Assembly: GCA_963733885.1 (NCBI GenBank) | Contig: CAVTES010000006.1 | Coordinates: 310,001-374,000 of the forward strand | Origin: JACVRW01 sp963733885 | GTDB taxonomy: Bacteria; Actinomycetota; Thermoleophilia; Solirubrobacterales; Thermoleophilaceae | DNA length: 64,000 nt | Direction: 5' to 3' | Part shown: piece by piece, positions 1-9,259 of the stretch | Layout of the letters: each line of letters begins with the position of its first letter | How positions within the stretch are numbered: the first letter of the stretch is position 1 | Translations under genes and position numbers: made by a program | The notes under the pieces: model-generated | Database searches by the model: none | What the model saw: the letters and a program-made list of their open reading frames with translations, nothing else | Told to the model about the DNA's origin: nothing

Positions 1-894
1 CATCGCGGCGATCGACCGTGCAGCCGCTCGCCAGCACGGCGGGACCGGCGCGTCGGAGCGCGCGGGACATCGCCTCGTGCTTGTCCTCGATCCGGTGCAG
101 CTCCTCGCGGTAGCGGCTGACGAGTAACAGGCAGTAGTCGGTGCCCACGCCGAACATGAGCACCACCAGGATCCCGGTCGAGTTCGAGTTGACGGAGTTG
201 CCGGCCTCGGCGTACAGGTAGATGAAGCCGGTCGCGACGACGTAGGCGAAGCCGACCACGAAGATCGGGATGAGGGCGATCAGCGGCGCGCGGTAGATCG
301 CCCCGAGGAGGACCAGCACGAGCAGGACGGTCGGCGAGCAGCAGCTTGGTGTCGAGCTCGCCGAAGACCTCCTCGAAGTCGACCCAGAGCCCGAGGTCGC
401 CGGTGACGTAGACCTCGAGCCCGCTGGCCGCCGCCCCCGATCAGGTCGCGCGGTCTCCTCGCCCCAGTCGGCGACCCTGTCGAAGTCGAGGGGGATCGTG
501 ACGACGGTGTAGGCCGCGTCGCCGTTCTCGGACACGAGCCCCGGCGGGGCGTTCGGCGCGAAGGGCACCTGACGCGGGCTGGGTGACCGGGATCGCGTCG
601 TCGACCTTTCGCGCGTCCTCGGCGATCTTCTCCTCGTCGGCCTCGGTGAGGCCTCCCGGGCGCTGGTAGACGATCAACCCGATCGTCGTCTCGCCGCCGG
701 GGAAGCGCTCCTTCAGGAGCCTCTGGACCTCGGTGGATTCCGCCTCGTCGGGGAGGAAGCTCGCGGTCTCGTCGGTGGTCACGTCGGCGAGCTTGGATCC
801 GACCGATCCGATCACCCCGGCCCGCGACGAGCCAGAGCAGGACGACCACCCATTTGGTGCGACGGCCGGAGACGAAGGAGGCGAGCGCGGACAC
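1..894 (-). CDS. MMPL/RND-family membrane transporter, N-terminal part, frameshifted and cut by the window end
   Basis: This is the start of a large RND-superfamily (MMPL) exporter. These inner-membrane, proton-driven pumps move lipids or drugs outward. The GTG start at 894 opens a protein beginning MSALASFVSGRRTKWVVVLLW, a typical basic-then-hydrophobic first membrane segment. The following extracytoplasmic loop (ADVTTDETASFLPDEAEST, then LLKERFPGGETTIGLIVYQR) fits the MMPL loop that follows TM1. The reading frame is lost at about 810, where one surplus G lies in a G run, and again at about 575. Homology continues in other frames to base 1, where it enters the TM2-TM4 region. The gene lies 12 bp after the GIY-YIG gene and is probably co-transcribed. 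The frameshifts may be sequence errors. The rest of the gene lies outside the window. Confidence 0.72.
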
Positions 895-906
895 CGGCCG
901 AACAAC

Positions 907-1170
907 TTAGCGAGGCAGGCCGCTGGACCCGCGCTCACCGATCAGGCGGAGCTTCGCCGCCCGCGGCAGCCGCTTGATGCGGGCCTCCTCGCGAAGCGCG
1001 GCCGAGCGATCTGGGACCGCGATGACCGCCGCCACCTCGACCGGGAGGCGGCTGCGCGTATAGCGGCTCGCGGTGCCGGCGCGGTGGGCCGCCAGGCGCC
1101 GCTCGACGTCGGTGGTCCAGCCGCAGTAGAGGCTGCCGTCGGCGCACCGAAGCAGGTAGACCCGCGGCAT
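907..1170 (-). CDS. GIY-YIG nuclease-superfamily protein (UPF0213/YhbQ-like)
   Basis: A small protein of 87 residues made of a single GIY-YIG domain. The variant motif is VYLLRCADGSLYCGWTTD near residues 4-21, followed by ERRLAAHRAGTASRYTRSR, with the conserved Arg and His of the fold. The family (UPF0213, like E. coli YhbQ) is a stand-alone GIY-YIG domain with poorly defined, possibly DNA-cleaving or repair roles. Length is normal for the family. The ATG at 1170 is chosen because homology begins at the next residues (PRVYLLRC). It lies between the P450 and the MMPL gene in the same leftward cluster. Unlike its two neighbours the frame is intact. Confidence 0.85.
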   Translation of the reverse strand: MPRVYLLRCADGSLYCGWTTDVERRLAAHRAGTASRYTRSRLPVEVAAVIAVPDRSAALREEARIKRLPRAAKLRLIGERGSSGLPR

Positions 1171-1217
1171 GCCACCGGCTTCGGGGGCGGGCGGGGCTTC
1201 CCTGCCGGAAGACGTGC

Positions 1218-2492
1218 TCACCCCACCAGCACCTCGCCGCCCCGGTGCGGCGTGACCACCAGCGCGCTTCGCCGCGCGCGCTCGGGCTCGGGCCGGACCG
1301 GCCGGATCGCCAGGTCCGCCGCCGCGCGCAGCACCTCGCGCATCTCCATCTCGGCGAACGGCGCCCCCGCGCAGCGGCGCACGCCTCCGCCGAAGGGGAT
1401 CCACGACATCGGGTCGGGCGGCGGGCCCTCGAGCCAGCGCTCGGGCCGGAATGCCGAGGCGCGCGGCCAGAGGTCCTCGCGGCGCAGCGCGAGCCAAAGG
1501 CAGGCGGCTACGTGGACGCCGGCGGGCAGCGTCCACCCCGCGATCCGGACCGGCTCCAACAGCCGGCGCGGCGCGATCGGTCAGGGCGGGGCGCACGCGC
1601 AAGACCTCCTTCACGACGGCGTCGAGGTAGGCGGGATCGTCCTCGCGCAGGCGCGCGTGTACCCGGGGTGGCGCGCGAGCCGCTCGAACGCCCAGGCCAG
1701 CGAGGCGGCCGAGGTGTCGTGCCCGGCCGCGAGCAGCGCGACAAGCTGGTCGCGCAGGTGCCGGTCGGTCGGCGGGTTGCCGTGCTCGTCGCGCTGCTCG
1801 AGCAGCACGGCGAGCATCGAGTCGCCGCCCAGGCTCGGCCCGCCGGCGCGCCACGACGCCGAGCAGCAGCTCGTCGAAGCGCTCGACCGCGATCCGGAAG
1901 CGGCCCCAGGGGCTGCGCGGCCCGAGGTCGCGCTGCACGAGCGACATGGCGAGCATCCGCGGCATGGAGCGAACCGTGTCGAGCGTGCCGTGGACGGCGT
2001 CGCGCAGCTGCGCCGCCTCCCGCTCGCCGTGGGCCCCGAAGACGATCCGCAGGATGGTCTCGAGCGTGAGGTGCTTCATGCGTTCGAGCGTGACCACGCG
2101 GCCACTCCAGGTGCTCAGCTCCGCGCGCGCGAGCTCCGCGACCGCGGGCCTGTACGCGCGCATGCGCTCCCCGTGGAACGGGGTCTGGATGAGCCGCCGC
2201 TCGCGCAGGTGCTCCTCACCGTCGAGCACGAGGATCGAGTGCGGACCGGCGAAGGGACGCAGGAACTCCCAGCTCTGCCCAGCGGGCGCAACCGCCGGGT
2301 CGAGCCGGAAGACCTCGCGCACCGCGTCGGGGTGCGGAGAAGAGCACGAGCGGCTCGTCCATCCAATAGGTCCGGATCGGTGACCGGGTCGCCGAAGCGC
2401 TCGTGAACGCGCCGAAGGAACGCGGCGGGCCGAACGGTCCACCCCACGGTCTGCCAGGCGGCGGGAGCACGCGGGCCGGGCGGCAGCTGCAT
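1218..2492 (-). pseudogene. Cytochrome P450, full length but broken by several frameshifts
   Basis: A cytochrome P450 monooxygenase of about 420 residues can be followed across all three minus frames. The start is MQLPPGPRAPAAWQT at 2492. Next come the B/C-helix region (EEHLRERRLIQTPFHGERM), the I-helix oxygen-binding motif AGHDTSA, the ExxR helix (VVKEVLRVRP) and the heme-binding loop FGGGVRRCAGAPFAE with its Cys ligand. All landmarks of an active P450 are there, but at least four frame changes (near 2350, 1850, 1640 and 1560) separate them. The family uses NAD(P)H-derived electrons and O2 to hydroxylate hydrophobic substrates; no substrate can be inferred. Since the diagnostic motifs are undamaged, sequence error is as likely as true decay. 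It follows the FtsX gene by 51 bp. Confidence 0.8.
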
Positions 2493-2543
2493 GCCCCGAG
2501 GCTACGCGGAAAGGCTGGCTCTATGGACGAGGCGATCGAGTGG

Positions 2544-5120
2544 TCACTCGATCGCAGGCCGGGCGATGGCGGGCGGCTCGCGGCCGGCGAGCAACCAACC
2601 AGCCGCGATGGCCGCCCATGGGATGCCAATGACCATGAGGACGAGATAGAGCACCGGTATCCGACTGAGGTAGCCGAGATCGTCGAGGTAGATCGCGGCG
2701 ACAACGACATAGGCGCCGGCGACGCCGAGGAGCGCGCCGAGGAGGGCGAGCGAGCCGGCGGTGACGGCCGTCAGCGTGCGGCGGATCCTGCTCGTGGCCC
2801 CGGCCGCGGTCAGGGTGCGGAGGTCGCCGGCGGTCTCGCTGCGGATCAGCCCGACGGTCATGGCGAGGATCGCGAGCGCCAGGAGGGCGCCCGCGGCCGT
2901 CGCGATGGCGCTGAGCTTCGCCTGGGAGGTGGGCTCGCGCTGTGTCTCGATCGTCAGGCCGGCGTCGGCCGCGAGCTCGCGGGCGTCGGCGATCTGCTCG
3001 CTCGTCAGGGGCCGGGTCGACTCGACGACCCAGCCCGACGGGATCTGTCTCCAGCCGCGGCGGCGAAGACCGTCGAGCGTGATGAACGAGGTCGGCGCAA
3101 GGGCGGCTTCACCCTTCGGAGAGCCGAAGAGCTTCCGGCTGTCGATCCTCTGGACGTTCGTGACGGGAACTTCGGTCGCCTTTGGTCGTCCGCTCCCCAC
3201 GTCTGCCCTGACGGTGACGAGCTCGTTGGCCGGGACGCTCGGGTGGGCCAGGAAGTCCGTGCTCGGTTCGACCGCGGCGGGGTCGACTCCGGCGTACCTG
3301 AGCAGCGCGGGCGTGGCGACGTGGAGGCGCGCTTCGGTGACCCAGCAGCGTCGCTCGTCCAGGCAGAGAATCGGCCTCCTTGACCAGCGGTCGCTCTCAG
3401 CGTCATCGATCGGCCGTCGGAGCGCTTCCGCGTCACGGACTCGGACGCCGTCGATGATGCCGGGCGGGGAGCCCGCTTGGAAGGCGCTTCGGAGCGGGAT
3501 CACCGCCGCGTCGTCGAGACCTGCCGCGAGCTCGCGGACGCGAGCAGCCATGCGTTCGAGCTCGGCGGGCGTCTGGATCGCGACGAAATCCGCACTCTCC
3601 TCCGTCGCTCCGGTGTACACGCGGATCTGCCTGTCTGACAGGTTGGGCCCTTCGGCGACCGACTTCCTCTCCTCGGCCGCCGCGACGATCACGACCGCCG
3701 CTGCGATCCCGAGGGCGAGGGTGATCGCGGCGAGTGCCGCCCCGGAGCGGGCCTGATAGCGAGCAAGGTCTCGCAGCGCAAGGCGCGGAGCGATCGAGGT
3801 GTGCCGCGCAGCGCGGGCGAAGAGGCGGATCGCCAATGGACCCAGGAGCAGGGTGCCGAGGATCGTCGCCACGATCCCGGCGACGATGAGCGCGTCGCTG
3901 CCTCGCTTGGAGACCGCAAGGGCGCCGATTCCCGCGGCGATCAACAGGGCGGCGACGATCGTCGAGTGGTGTGTGGCCCTCGGCCGCGGTGGTCGCGCCG
4001 AGAGAGCGAGGGTGACGGGGATGCGGGCGACCACTCGCCCCGGCCACCAGGCGGCAGCGGTTGCCCCGAGGACTGCAACGAAGACGATCGCCGCGAGCAG
4101 GGCCCAGGGCAAACTCAGCGGGTCGATGCGATGGCCGACCGCGGGCTCGAGCGCCGGGACCAGCACAAGCCAGATTGCGAGACCCAGAATCGCTCCGACC
4201 AGTGCGCCGATCGCGCCGACGACCGCGCCGCCCGTGAGCAACACGAGCCGGAGGTGCTTCTCGGTCGCGCCGATCGCCGCGAGCGCGCCGAGCTGGCGGA
4301 GCCGTCGCTGCGCGATGACGGCAAAGCCGGCCGCGGCGACCAGCGTGGCCAGGAGCAGGAAGACGGTGGCCACCGAAAACATCGCCAGCGCGTTTGCCGA
4401 CTGATCGTTCGGCCGAGTCTCGGACCCCGCGAAGCCGAACCGGGTACTGTCGGCGGGCCCGTCCATGAAGGCGCCGACTGCGTCGGGGTCGGCGTCGAGC
4501 AGAACCGTGACCTGGTCCGGTGCTGCGGCCGACGACGGAGAGACGAGCGCGAACTCGTCGTCTAAATCACGTGGGTTCTCGACCGTGCCGACGACTGTCC
4601 GGCGATGGCCGTCCAGGGCCAGCGGATCCCCGGTCTCGACTCCGAGGAGCGTGGCCACGCCGTCGGTGACGGCGACCTGGCCCGGGCCTGCGGGGTAGCT
4701 GCCTCGGACGAGCGCAAGCCGTGTGCCCCCGTAGGGGCCGCGCGGGTCCTGGGAGCGGAAATCGACCGGGTCGACGCTGCCGGGGACGGCCAGCGAGCGA
4801 TGGCCGATGACGTCGATCGTCCCGAACCGTTCCCGGGTAGCGGCGAGACCCGCCTCTAGCCGGCTCGGATCGGCGCCGTCCAGGCGGAGCAGATGATTTG
4901 CCGAGCCGAACTCGGCATCGTCCGCGGCACCCGAGTTGTAGGCGATCGTGACACTGGCGATCGCGGCTGCGACCGCGACGACGAGGAGCGCGATCACCAG
5001 GATCTGCTGGCGCCACTCGCGGCGGAACATGCGCCAGGCCCACCTGACGACCGCCCGGCGCGCGGCAACGCCGCCGTTCGCCGGCCGTCGCAGCCTGGAG
5101 CGGTGAGCAAGCGCCGTCAT
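2544..5120 (-). CDS. FtsX-like ABC transporter permease
   Basis: An 858-residue permease of the FtsX/MacB/LolC type. A cytoplasmic basic N-terminus leads into TM1 (QILVIALLVVAVAAAIASVT), followed by a large extracytoplasmic domain. A block of hydrophobic segments follows (ATVFLLLATLVAAAGFAVIA and more at about residues 250-400), then a second soluble domain and a final TM bundle (GALLALAILAMTVGLIR onward). The duplicated FtsX architecture in one polypeptide is common in Actinobacteria, where one ATPase homodimer serves a single long permease. It starts 6 bp after the stop of the adjacent ATPase gene and is surely its partner. Such systems work as mechanotransmission machines or exporters for lipids or peptides; the substrate is unknown. 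The PadR gene upstream in the same operon suggests induction by a small hydrophobic ligand. Confidence 0.88.
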   Translation of the reverse strand: MTALAHRSRLRRPANGGVAARRAVVRWAWRMFRREWRQQILVIALLVVAVAAAIASVTIAYNSGAADDAEFGSANHLLRLDGADPSRLEAGLAATRERFGTIDVIGHRSLAVPGSVDPVDFRSQDPRGPYGGTRLALVRGSYPAGPGQVAVTDGVATLLGVETGDPLALDGHRRTVVGTVENPRDLDDEFALVSPSSAAAPDQVTVLLDADPDAVGAFMDGPADSTRFGFAGSETRPNDQSANALAMFSVATVFLLLATLVAAAGFAVIAQRRLRQLGALAAIGATEKHLRLVLLTGGAVVGAIGALVGAILGLAIWLVLVPALEPAVGHRIDPLSLPWALLAAIVFVAVLGATAAAWWPGRVVARIPVTLALSARPPRPRATHHSTIVAALLIAAGIGALAVSKRGSDALIVAGIVATILGTLLLGPLAIRLFARAARHTSIAPRLALRDLARYQARSGAALAAITLALGIAAAVVIVAAAEERKSVAEGPNLSDRQIRVYTGATEESADFVAIQTPAELERMAARVRELAAGLDDAAVIPLRSAFQAGSPPGIIDGVRVRDAEALRRPIDDAESDRWSRRPILCLDERRCWVTEARLHVATPALLRYAGVDPAAVEPSTDFLAHPSVPANELVTVRADVGSGRPKATEVPVTNVQRIDSRKLFGSPKGEAALAPTSFITLDGLRRRGWRQIPSGWVVESTRPLTSEQIADARELAADAGLTIETQREPTSQAKLSAIATAAGALLALAILAMTVGLIRSETAGDLRTLTAAGATSRIRRTLTAVTAGSLALLGALLGVAGAYVVVAAIYLDDLGYLSRIPVLYLVLMVIGIPWAAIAAGWLLAGREPPAIARPAIE

Positions 5121-5126
5121 CGCCGG

Positions 5127-5843
5127 TCACCGGGCTGCCAGGAGCGACTCCGCGCCTGGCGGCGCGACCGTCTGGTCGACCACATGGCCATCGCGCAGGA
5201 AGACCACGCGGTCGGCCCACGAAGCCAGGTGCGCCTCGTGGGTTACGACGACACCGGCCACCCCCCGCCGCGTCGCCGACCGCAGGAGGCGCATCACCGC
5301 CTCGCCGTTCACGGAGTCGAGGGCGCCGGTGGGCTCGTCGGCGAGCAGCAGTCCGCGCTCGCCGACGATCGCCCGCGTGATCGCAACTCGCTGGCGCTCG
5401 CCGCCTGACAGCTCGTCGGCGTAGCGATCGGCGTGGTTAGCGATATCGAGTTGCTCCATCGCCTCGAGCCCCGTCGCGCGTGCTGCTTTCGCGCCGATGC
5501 CGTCGAGCTCGAGGGGCAGGGTCACGTTCTCGATTGCCGTCAGCCCCGCGAGCAGGTTGAAGTCCTGGAAGACGTAGCCGATCGAACGGCGTCGCATCCT
5601 CGCCCGATCGGAGCGCGAGATGCTCGCGAGGTCGACGCCGTCCACGAGCACTTGGCCGCTCGTCGCCTCCTCGAGGCTCCCCGCGATCGTCAAGAGCGTG
5701 CTCTTGCCGGAGCCGCTCGGCCCCATGATCGCGACAAGCTCTCCACGCTCGACCGAGAGGTCGACGTCGCACAGCGCGTGCACCTCCGTCGGCCCGGCGC
5801 CGTAGACCTTGGATACCTGGCGCAGTTCGAGCGCGTTGGTCAT
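5127..5843 (-). CDS. ABC transporter ATP-binding protein (LolD/MacB type)
   Basis: A 238-residue ABC ATPase with every motif of the MacB/LolD/FtsE subfamily: Walker A GPSGSGKST near residue 41, Q-loop GYVFQDFNLL, signature LSGGERQRVAI, Walker B LLLADEPTGALDS and the switch His in VVVTHEAH. It energises the FtsX-like permease encoded immediately downstream. The start ATG overlaps the stop of the PadR gene as ATGA (5840-5843), which implies translational coupling of regulator, ATPase and permease. Length is normal. The family assignment is very secure; the cargo is not known. Confidence 0.95.
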   Translation of the reverse strand: MTNALELRQVSKVYGAGPTEVHALCDVDLSVERGELVAIMGPSGSGKSTLLTIAGSLEEATSGQVLVDGVDLASISRSDRARMRRRSIGYVFQDFNLLAGLTAIENVTLPLELDGIGAKAARATGLEAMEQLDIANHADRYADELSGGERQRVAITRAIVGERGLLLADEPTGALDSVNGEAVMRLLRSATRRGVAGVVVTHEAHLASWADRVVFLRDGHVVDQTVAPPGAESLLAAR

Positions 5844-6420
5844 TGCGAGACCTCCATCTGGTCCGTTGCTTCGAGTGGCATGTCGGCCTCTGGGGCCGGT
5901 GCGAGCGCCGGTCGCTGCTTCAGGCGGACGTCGGCGGTATCGAGCCAGCGGATGATCGCTTCGAGGCGGAAGAGCTCGGCGTCGGCGACGAGCGCCAACG
6001 CGATGTCGTCCTCCCCCGCCCCCCCTTGACCTGCGTGTAGCGCTGCATGATCTCGATCACGTGCCGGCGGTGCACCTGCAGGAGCTCATGGATGTCGATC
6101 GCCGGTATCTGCAGCGCAACGAGCACCTTGATCACGAGCTCGTCGCGCGGGGGAGGGACGAGGTCGGGCGGGGTGCGAAGCCACTCGGTCAGCTCGCGCT
6201 CGCCCGTGGACGTGATCCTGTAGCGCTTCCGCGAGCGCTCGCTCTCCCCGTCGTCGGTTTCGACGAGTCCGTCCCGCTCGAGGCGCTGGAGGGTCGTGTA
6301 GACCTGCCCGACGTTGAGCGGCCAGACCTCGCCGGTCCGAGCCTCGAACTCGTTCTGCAGCCGCAAGCCGTACTTCGGCCCTTCACTCAGTAGCGCGAGG
6401 AGGGCATGGGGAACGCTCAC
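5840..6420 (-). CDS. PadR-family transcriptional regulator (one frameshift near the C-terminus)
   Basis: A PadR-type winged-helix repressor heads the ABC operon. The GTG start at 6420 gives SVPHALLALLSEGPKYGLRL, the canonical PadR helix 1-2. The recognition helix and wing follow (VGQVYTTLQRLERDGLVETD), then the C-terminal dimerisation helix. A GGAG ribosome site lies 7-8 bases upstream of the GTG. At about 6013-6027 two adjacent G runs (on the coding strand, 7 G then C then 5 G) break the frame. Removing one G from each restores a reading that ends ATDQMEVSQ with a TGA overlapping the ATG of the ATPase gene. The break is therefore probably a homopolymer error and the gene intact. PadR proteins usually repress a neighbouring transporter until a toxic ligand binds. 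Confidence 0.85.
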
Positions 6421-6440
6421 GAGGGGCTCCAGAGAGTGAA

Positions 6441-6479
6441 CATACTGGGTACTATACTCGGTATAGACGGCGAACGCAA
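6441..6479 (-). promoter_or_regulatory. Promoter and tandem-palindrome operator of the PadR-ABC operon
   Basis: Reading leftward, TTGCGT (6479-6474), a 17-base spacer and TATAGT (6456-6451) form a good sigma-70-type promoter. It would start transcription about 24 bases before the GTG of padR. The AT-rich stretch holds two similar inverted repeats in tandem, 12 bases apart: ATAC-TGG-GTAC at 6442-6452 and TATAC-TCG-GTATA at 6453-6465. The second lies inside the spacer, a classic repressor position. PadR proteins often bind such ATAC/GTAT palindromes and repress their own operon. The promoter geometry is directly visible; the regulator assignment is inference. Confidence 0.7.
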
Positions 6480-6910
6480 GGCGCGTTTCCTTGGGCTCGC
6501 CCCGTCGATCGCGCCATGAGCCCGTCGGCCGGTACGCGTCCCGCCGGTAGGCGCCCACGTCCCACATGGGACACCGCACAGGCGCGCGAAGAGGCGCGCG
6601 CCGCCTCGGTCGAGTGGCTCGCTGGAGTGAGTTCGGGGGCGACGGGCGGGCGCCGTCGAGCGCTGCGAGGTGGCCACTGTCCCGGTCGAGCCCGGGGAGG
6701 TCGCATTGCAGCGCGGCGCCGCGCGGCCGCCGGGTCCGAAGATCATTCGCCCACCGCCCTCGGGAGGGTCTGCACTGTCCTATCTAGGGGGTCCAGGAGG
6801 CCCAAAAGTCGGGACAGTGACGTCGTTCCCGTAGCCCGGGCAGGGCGATCGCCGCAGAAGATACGAGACAGACGGCACTAGACCGAAGATGATTCGGCCG
6901 GCGAACCCAC
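6480..6910. other. Gap without a recognisable gene
   Basis: About 430 bases between the PadR promoter and the truncated P450. Open frames here are short and arginine-rich on both strands, and none resembles a known protein. It may include decayed sequence that once encoded the missing first half of the P450 at 6911, but no P450 motif could be found in any frame. Confidence 0.5.
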
Positions 6911-7582
6911 ATGAAGCATCTACGCGCCGGCGACCATCGCCGGCCGCCGCTCGGCCTGGTCGGGGATCCGCAGGCGACGTCCCTCCTGCCAGTGTGGGCC
7001 GAGGAGCCCCAGCCGGGCCTGCTGGGCGCGATGTGCAATGCGATCACCGACGACTTCACCGCCGCCGACGTCCAGGCGTGCTGTTCCGACTTCCTCGTCG
7101 CCGGCTACCTGTCGACCACGTTCCTGATCTGCACCGGCACGCGCAACCTGCTGGCCAACCCGAAGCAGGCCGAGGCACTCCGCGACAACCGCGGGCTGAT
7201 CGGCAACGCGGTCGAGGAGATGCTGCGCTTCGACGCGCCGGCGCAGCTGGTCGACCGCGTCGTAGCGGCGGACACCGAGCTGGGAGGCGTCACCCTGACG
7301 GCCGGCGACAGGGTCACCGCCGTGCTCGGCTCGGCCGACCGCGATCCCGACGCTTTCGCGAATCCCGACGAGTTCAGGATCGACCGCGACGACAAGGATC
7401 AGGTGAGCTTCGGCGCCGGCATCCACCACTGCATCGGCGCGCCACTGGTGCGGCTCGTCGCGCCCGCAGCGATCGGCAAGCTGATAGAGCTCGACCAGCT
7501 CGCCGTGGATGGGCTCGCCCAGTGGCAGACCGACCCGTACCTGCGGGGAATGGTGAACCTGCCGCTGAGCTTCGGCGCGTAA
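6911..7582 (+). pseudogene. Cytochrome P450, C-terminal half only
   Basis: A frame of 223 residues covers a P450 from the I helix to the end. It contains CSDFLVAGYLSTT (I helix), VEEMLRFDAP (ExxR helix, E and R present), DRDPDAFANPDEFRIDRDD (PERF-like region), the heme loop VSFGAGIHHCIGAPLVR with its Cys, and a normal C-terminus NLPLSFGA. Roughly 190-200 N-terminal residues (helices A-H and the substrate-recognition sites) are missing. The first ~35 residues, before QPGLLGAMCNAITDD, are not P450-like. It cannot be a working monooxygenase and is best called a remnant. It differs in sequence from the P450 at 1218-2492, so it is not a recent duplicate of that gene. Confidence 0.75.
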
Positions 7583-7585
7583 CTG

Positions 7586-7900
7586 TTAGTCCTTGTATGG
7601 GTCGAAGACGTCGCGGCCGGCCATCGCCACGCCCAACGGCGTGAGCGTGTTCTTCACGCGAATCGTGCCGCCGTGCGCGCCGAGCACCTCCGGCAGGCGC
7701 TTGTACGCCTCCGGGGCCTCGTCCGCACCGCCGCCGACGAGCACGATTCCCCGCTCGCGCATGCGAGCCTGGACCGCGGGCCAGTCGACCTTGCCCGGCC
7801 GCACCTCCTCCTCGATCCACACCTTGCGCACGCGTGCGCCCGGGTGGTCCGGGCAGGTCGCGTCCGCTTGCTCGAAGACCCGATCGCAGTCGCGGTGCAT
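7586..7900 (-). CDS. Small Cys/His-containing protein of unknown function
   Basis: An intact frame of about 104 residues from the ATG at 7900. The N-terminus MHRDCDRVFEQADATCPDH carries a Cys/His set (C-x10-C-x2-H, with another Cys just upstream in frame) that could bind zinc. The C-terminal half, DEAPEAYKRLPEVLGAHGGT then IRVKNTLTPLGVAMAG, looks like a folded domain with a conserved-looking end. I do not recognise the family. The frame stays open upstream through the antisense of the rsgA remnant, and the true N-terminus may have been altered when the two pieces were joined. It converges on the P450 remnant (4-bp gap). Confidence 0.5.
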   Translation of the reverse strand: MHRDCDRVFEQADATCPDHPGARVRKVWIEEEVRPGKVDWPAVQARMRERGIVLVGGGADEAPEAYKRLPEVLGAHGGTIRVKNTLTPLGVAMAGRDVFDPYKD

Positions 7901-7916
7901 GCACGCAAACCGCTTG

Positions 7917-8272
7917 CGCCGCGGGCGGCACACCACGGTCACCCGCGGGCTGATCCCGCTGCCCGGCGGCGCGATGGTCGTCGACACCCCGGGACTCCGT
8001 CGATTGGCCTCTGGGACGGACCGGGCACGGCCTTCGCCGACATTGAGCGCCTCGCCGCCGGCTGCCGCTTCGCCGACTGCCGGCACGAGAGCGAGCCCGG
8101 CTGCGCGGTGCGCGAGGCAGTCGATCCCGATCGGCTGGCCGGATGGCGCAAGGTGGCACGAGAACAGGTCCGGCTCGACGACCGCAATGCGGCGGTCCGG
8201 GAGAGCAAGCGCAGCGCTCGCGCTCTAAGCCGACAGATCAGGGCGGCGGAGCGGGCGAAGCGGCGGCGGTGA
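7917..8272 (+). pseudogene. rsgA: C-terminal remnant of ribosome small-subunit GTPase RsgA
   Basis: Two plus frames together give the end of RsgA/YjeQ, the circularly permuted GTPase that matures the 30S subunit. Visible are the switch region GRHTTVTRGLIPLPGG, the G3 motif VVDTPGLR, and after one frame change near 8005 IGLWDGPG. The zinc-binding C-terminal domain follows (LAAGCRFADCRHESEPGCAV) with its Cys-Cys-His-Cys ligands and a basic tail. The OB domain, G4 and the G1 P-loop are missing. The fragment begins abruptly about 17 bases from the divergent Cys/His gene. It is a relic; a complete rsgA is expected elsewhere in the genome. Confidence 0.8.
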
Positions 8273-8302
8273 GCCGCCGCAACCTAGGCTGTCGCTTTCG
8301 CG

Positions 8303-9259
8303 ATGAATCCCCCCGAGGGCTCAGTCCCGACGATCCTGGACTGCGATCCCGGCCACGACGACATGGTCGCGATCCTCCTCGCCGCGGCACACCCGAGGAT
8401 CGACCTGCTCGCCATCACCACGGTGGCCGGCAACGGCACGCTCGAGCGGACCACCCACAACGCCCGGGCCGTCTGCACGCTGGCGGGCATCCGCGACGTC
8501 CCCATCGCCGCCGGCGCCCCCGGTCCGCTCGTGGGGACGCTGCGCACGGCTGCGCACGTGCACGGGGAGTCCGGGCTCGAGGGGGCCGCGCTGCCCAGCC
8601 CGGACGTGCCGCTGGCAGCCGAGCACGCCGTGGACCTCACGGCCCGGCTCCTGCGCGAGGCAGCCGAGCCGGTAACGCTCGTACCGACCGGGCCGCTCAC
8701 GAACATCGCCCTGCTGCTACGAAGGCATCACGACCTGGTGGAGCGCGTGCGGGAGATCGTGCTGATGGGCGGATCGACCGGCGCGGGGAACGTCGAGCCG
8801 CTCGGCGAGTTCAACATCCACGTCGACCCGGAGGCGGCTGACGTGGTGTTCTCGAGCGGGCTGCCGGTCACGATGTGCGGTCTCAACGTGACGCACCAGG
8901 CGCTGGCGACCGAGCCGGTGCTGGAGCGCCTGCTCGGGCTCGGCACGCCGCTGGCCGACACGGTCGTGCGGCTGCTGAGCTTCTTCCGGGACCGCTACCG
9001 CGATCTCTTCGGCTTGCCCGCGCCGCCGGTGCACGACCCCGTCGCGGTCGCGCGGGTGATCGATCCCGAGCTGGTGCGCTGCGAGGAGGCGCACGTGGCC
9101 GTGGAGCTCCACGGGACCTGGACGCGCGGGGCGACGGTCTGCGACCGGTCCGGCCTGACCGGCCGCACCCCGAACGCCAACGTGGCCGTCGAGCTTCAGG
9201 TCGAAGGGTTCTGGGAGCTCGTGATCTCGGCCGTGGACCGGCTCGGGGCGCCGCGGTGA
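8303..9259 (+). CDS. Inosine-uridine preferring nucleoside hydrolase family protein
   Basis: A 318-residue nucleoside hydrolase (IUNH family), which cleaves the N-glycosidic bond of ribonucleosides to free base and ribose. The calcium-binding signature is present as DCDPGHDDMVAI near residues 14-25. The second conserved block is VLMGGSTGAGNVEPLGEFNI, with EFN positioned for ribose contact, and the late His/Asp block is HDPVAVARVIDP. Length is typical. Its TGA overlaps the GTG start of the ribokinase gene, so the two steps, nucleoside to ribose and ribose to ribose-5-phosphate, are encoded as one translationally coupled unit. Confidence 0.93.
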   Translation: MNPPEGSVPTILDCDPGHDDMVAILLAAAHPRIDLLAITTVAGNGTLERTTHNARAVCTLAGIRDVPIAAGAPGPLVGTLRTAAHVHGESGLEGAALPSPDVPLAAEHAVDLTARLLREAAEPVTLVPTGPLTNIALLLRRHHDLVERVREIVLMGGSTGAGNVEPLGEFNIHVDPEAADVVFSSGLPVTMCGLNVTHQALATEPVLERLLGLGTPLADTVVRLLSFFRDRYRDLFGLPAPPVHDPVAVARVIDPELVRCEEAHVAVELHGTWTRGATVCDRSGLTGRTPNANVAVELQVEGFWELVISAVDRLGAPR

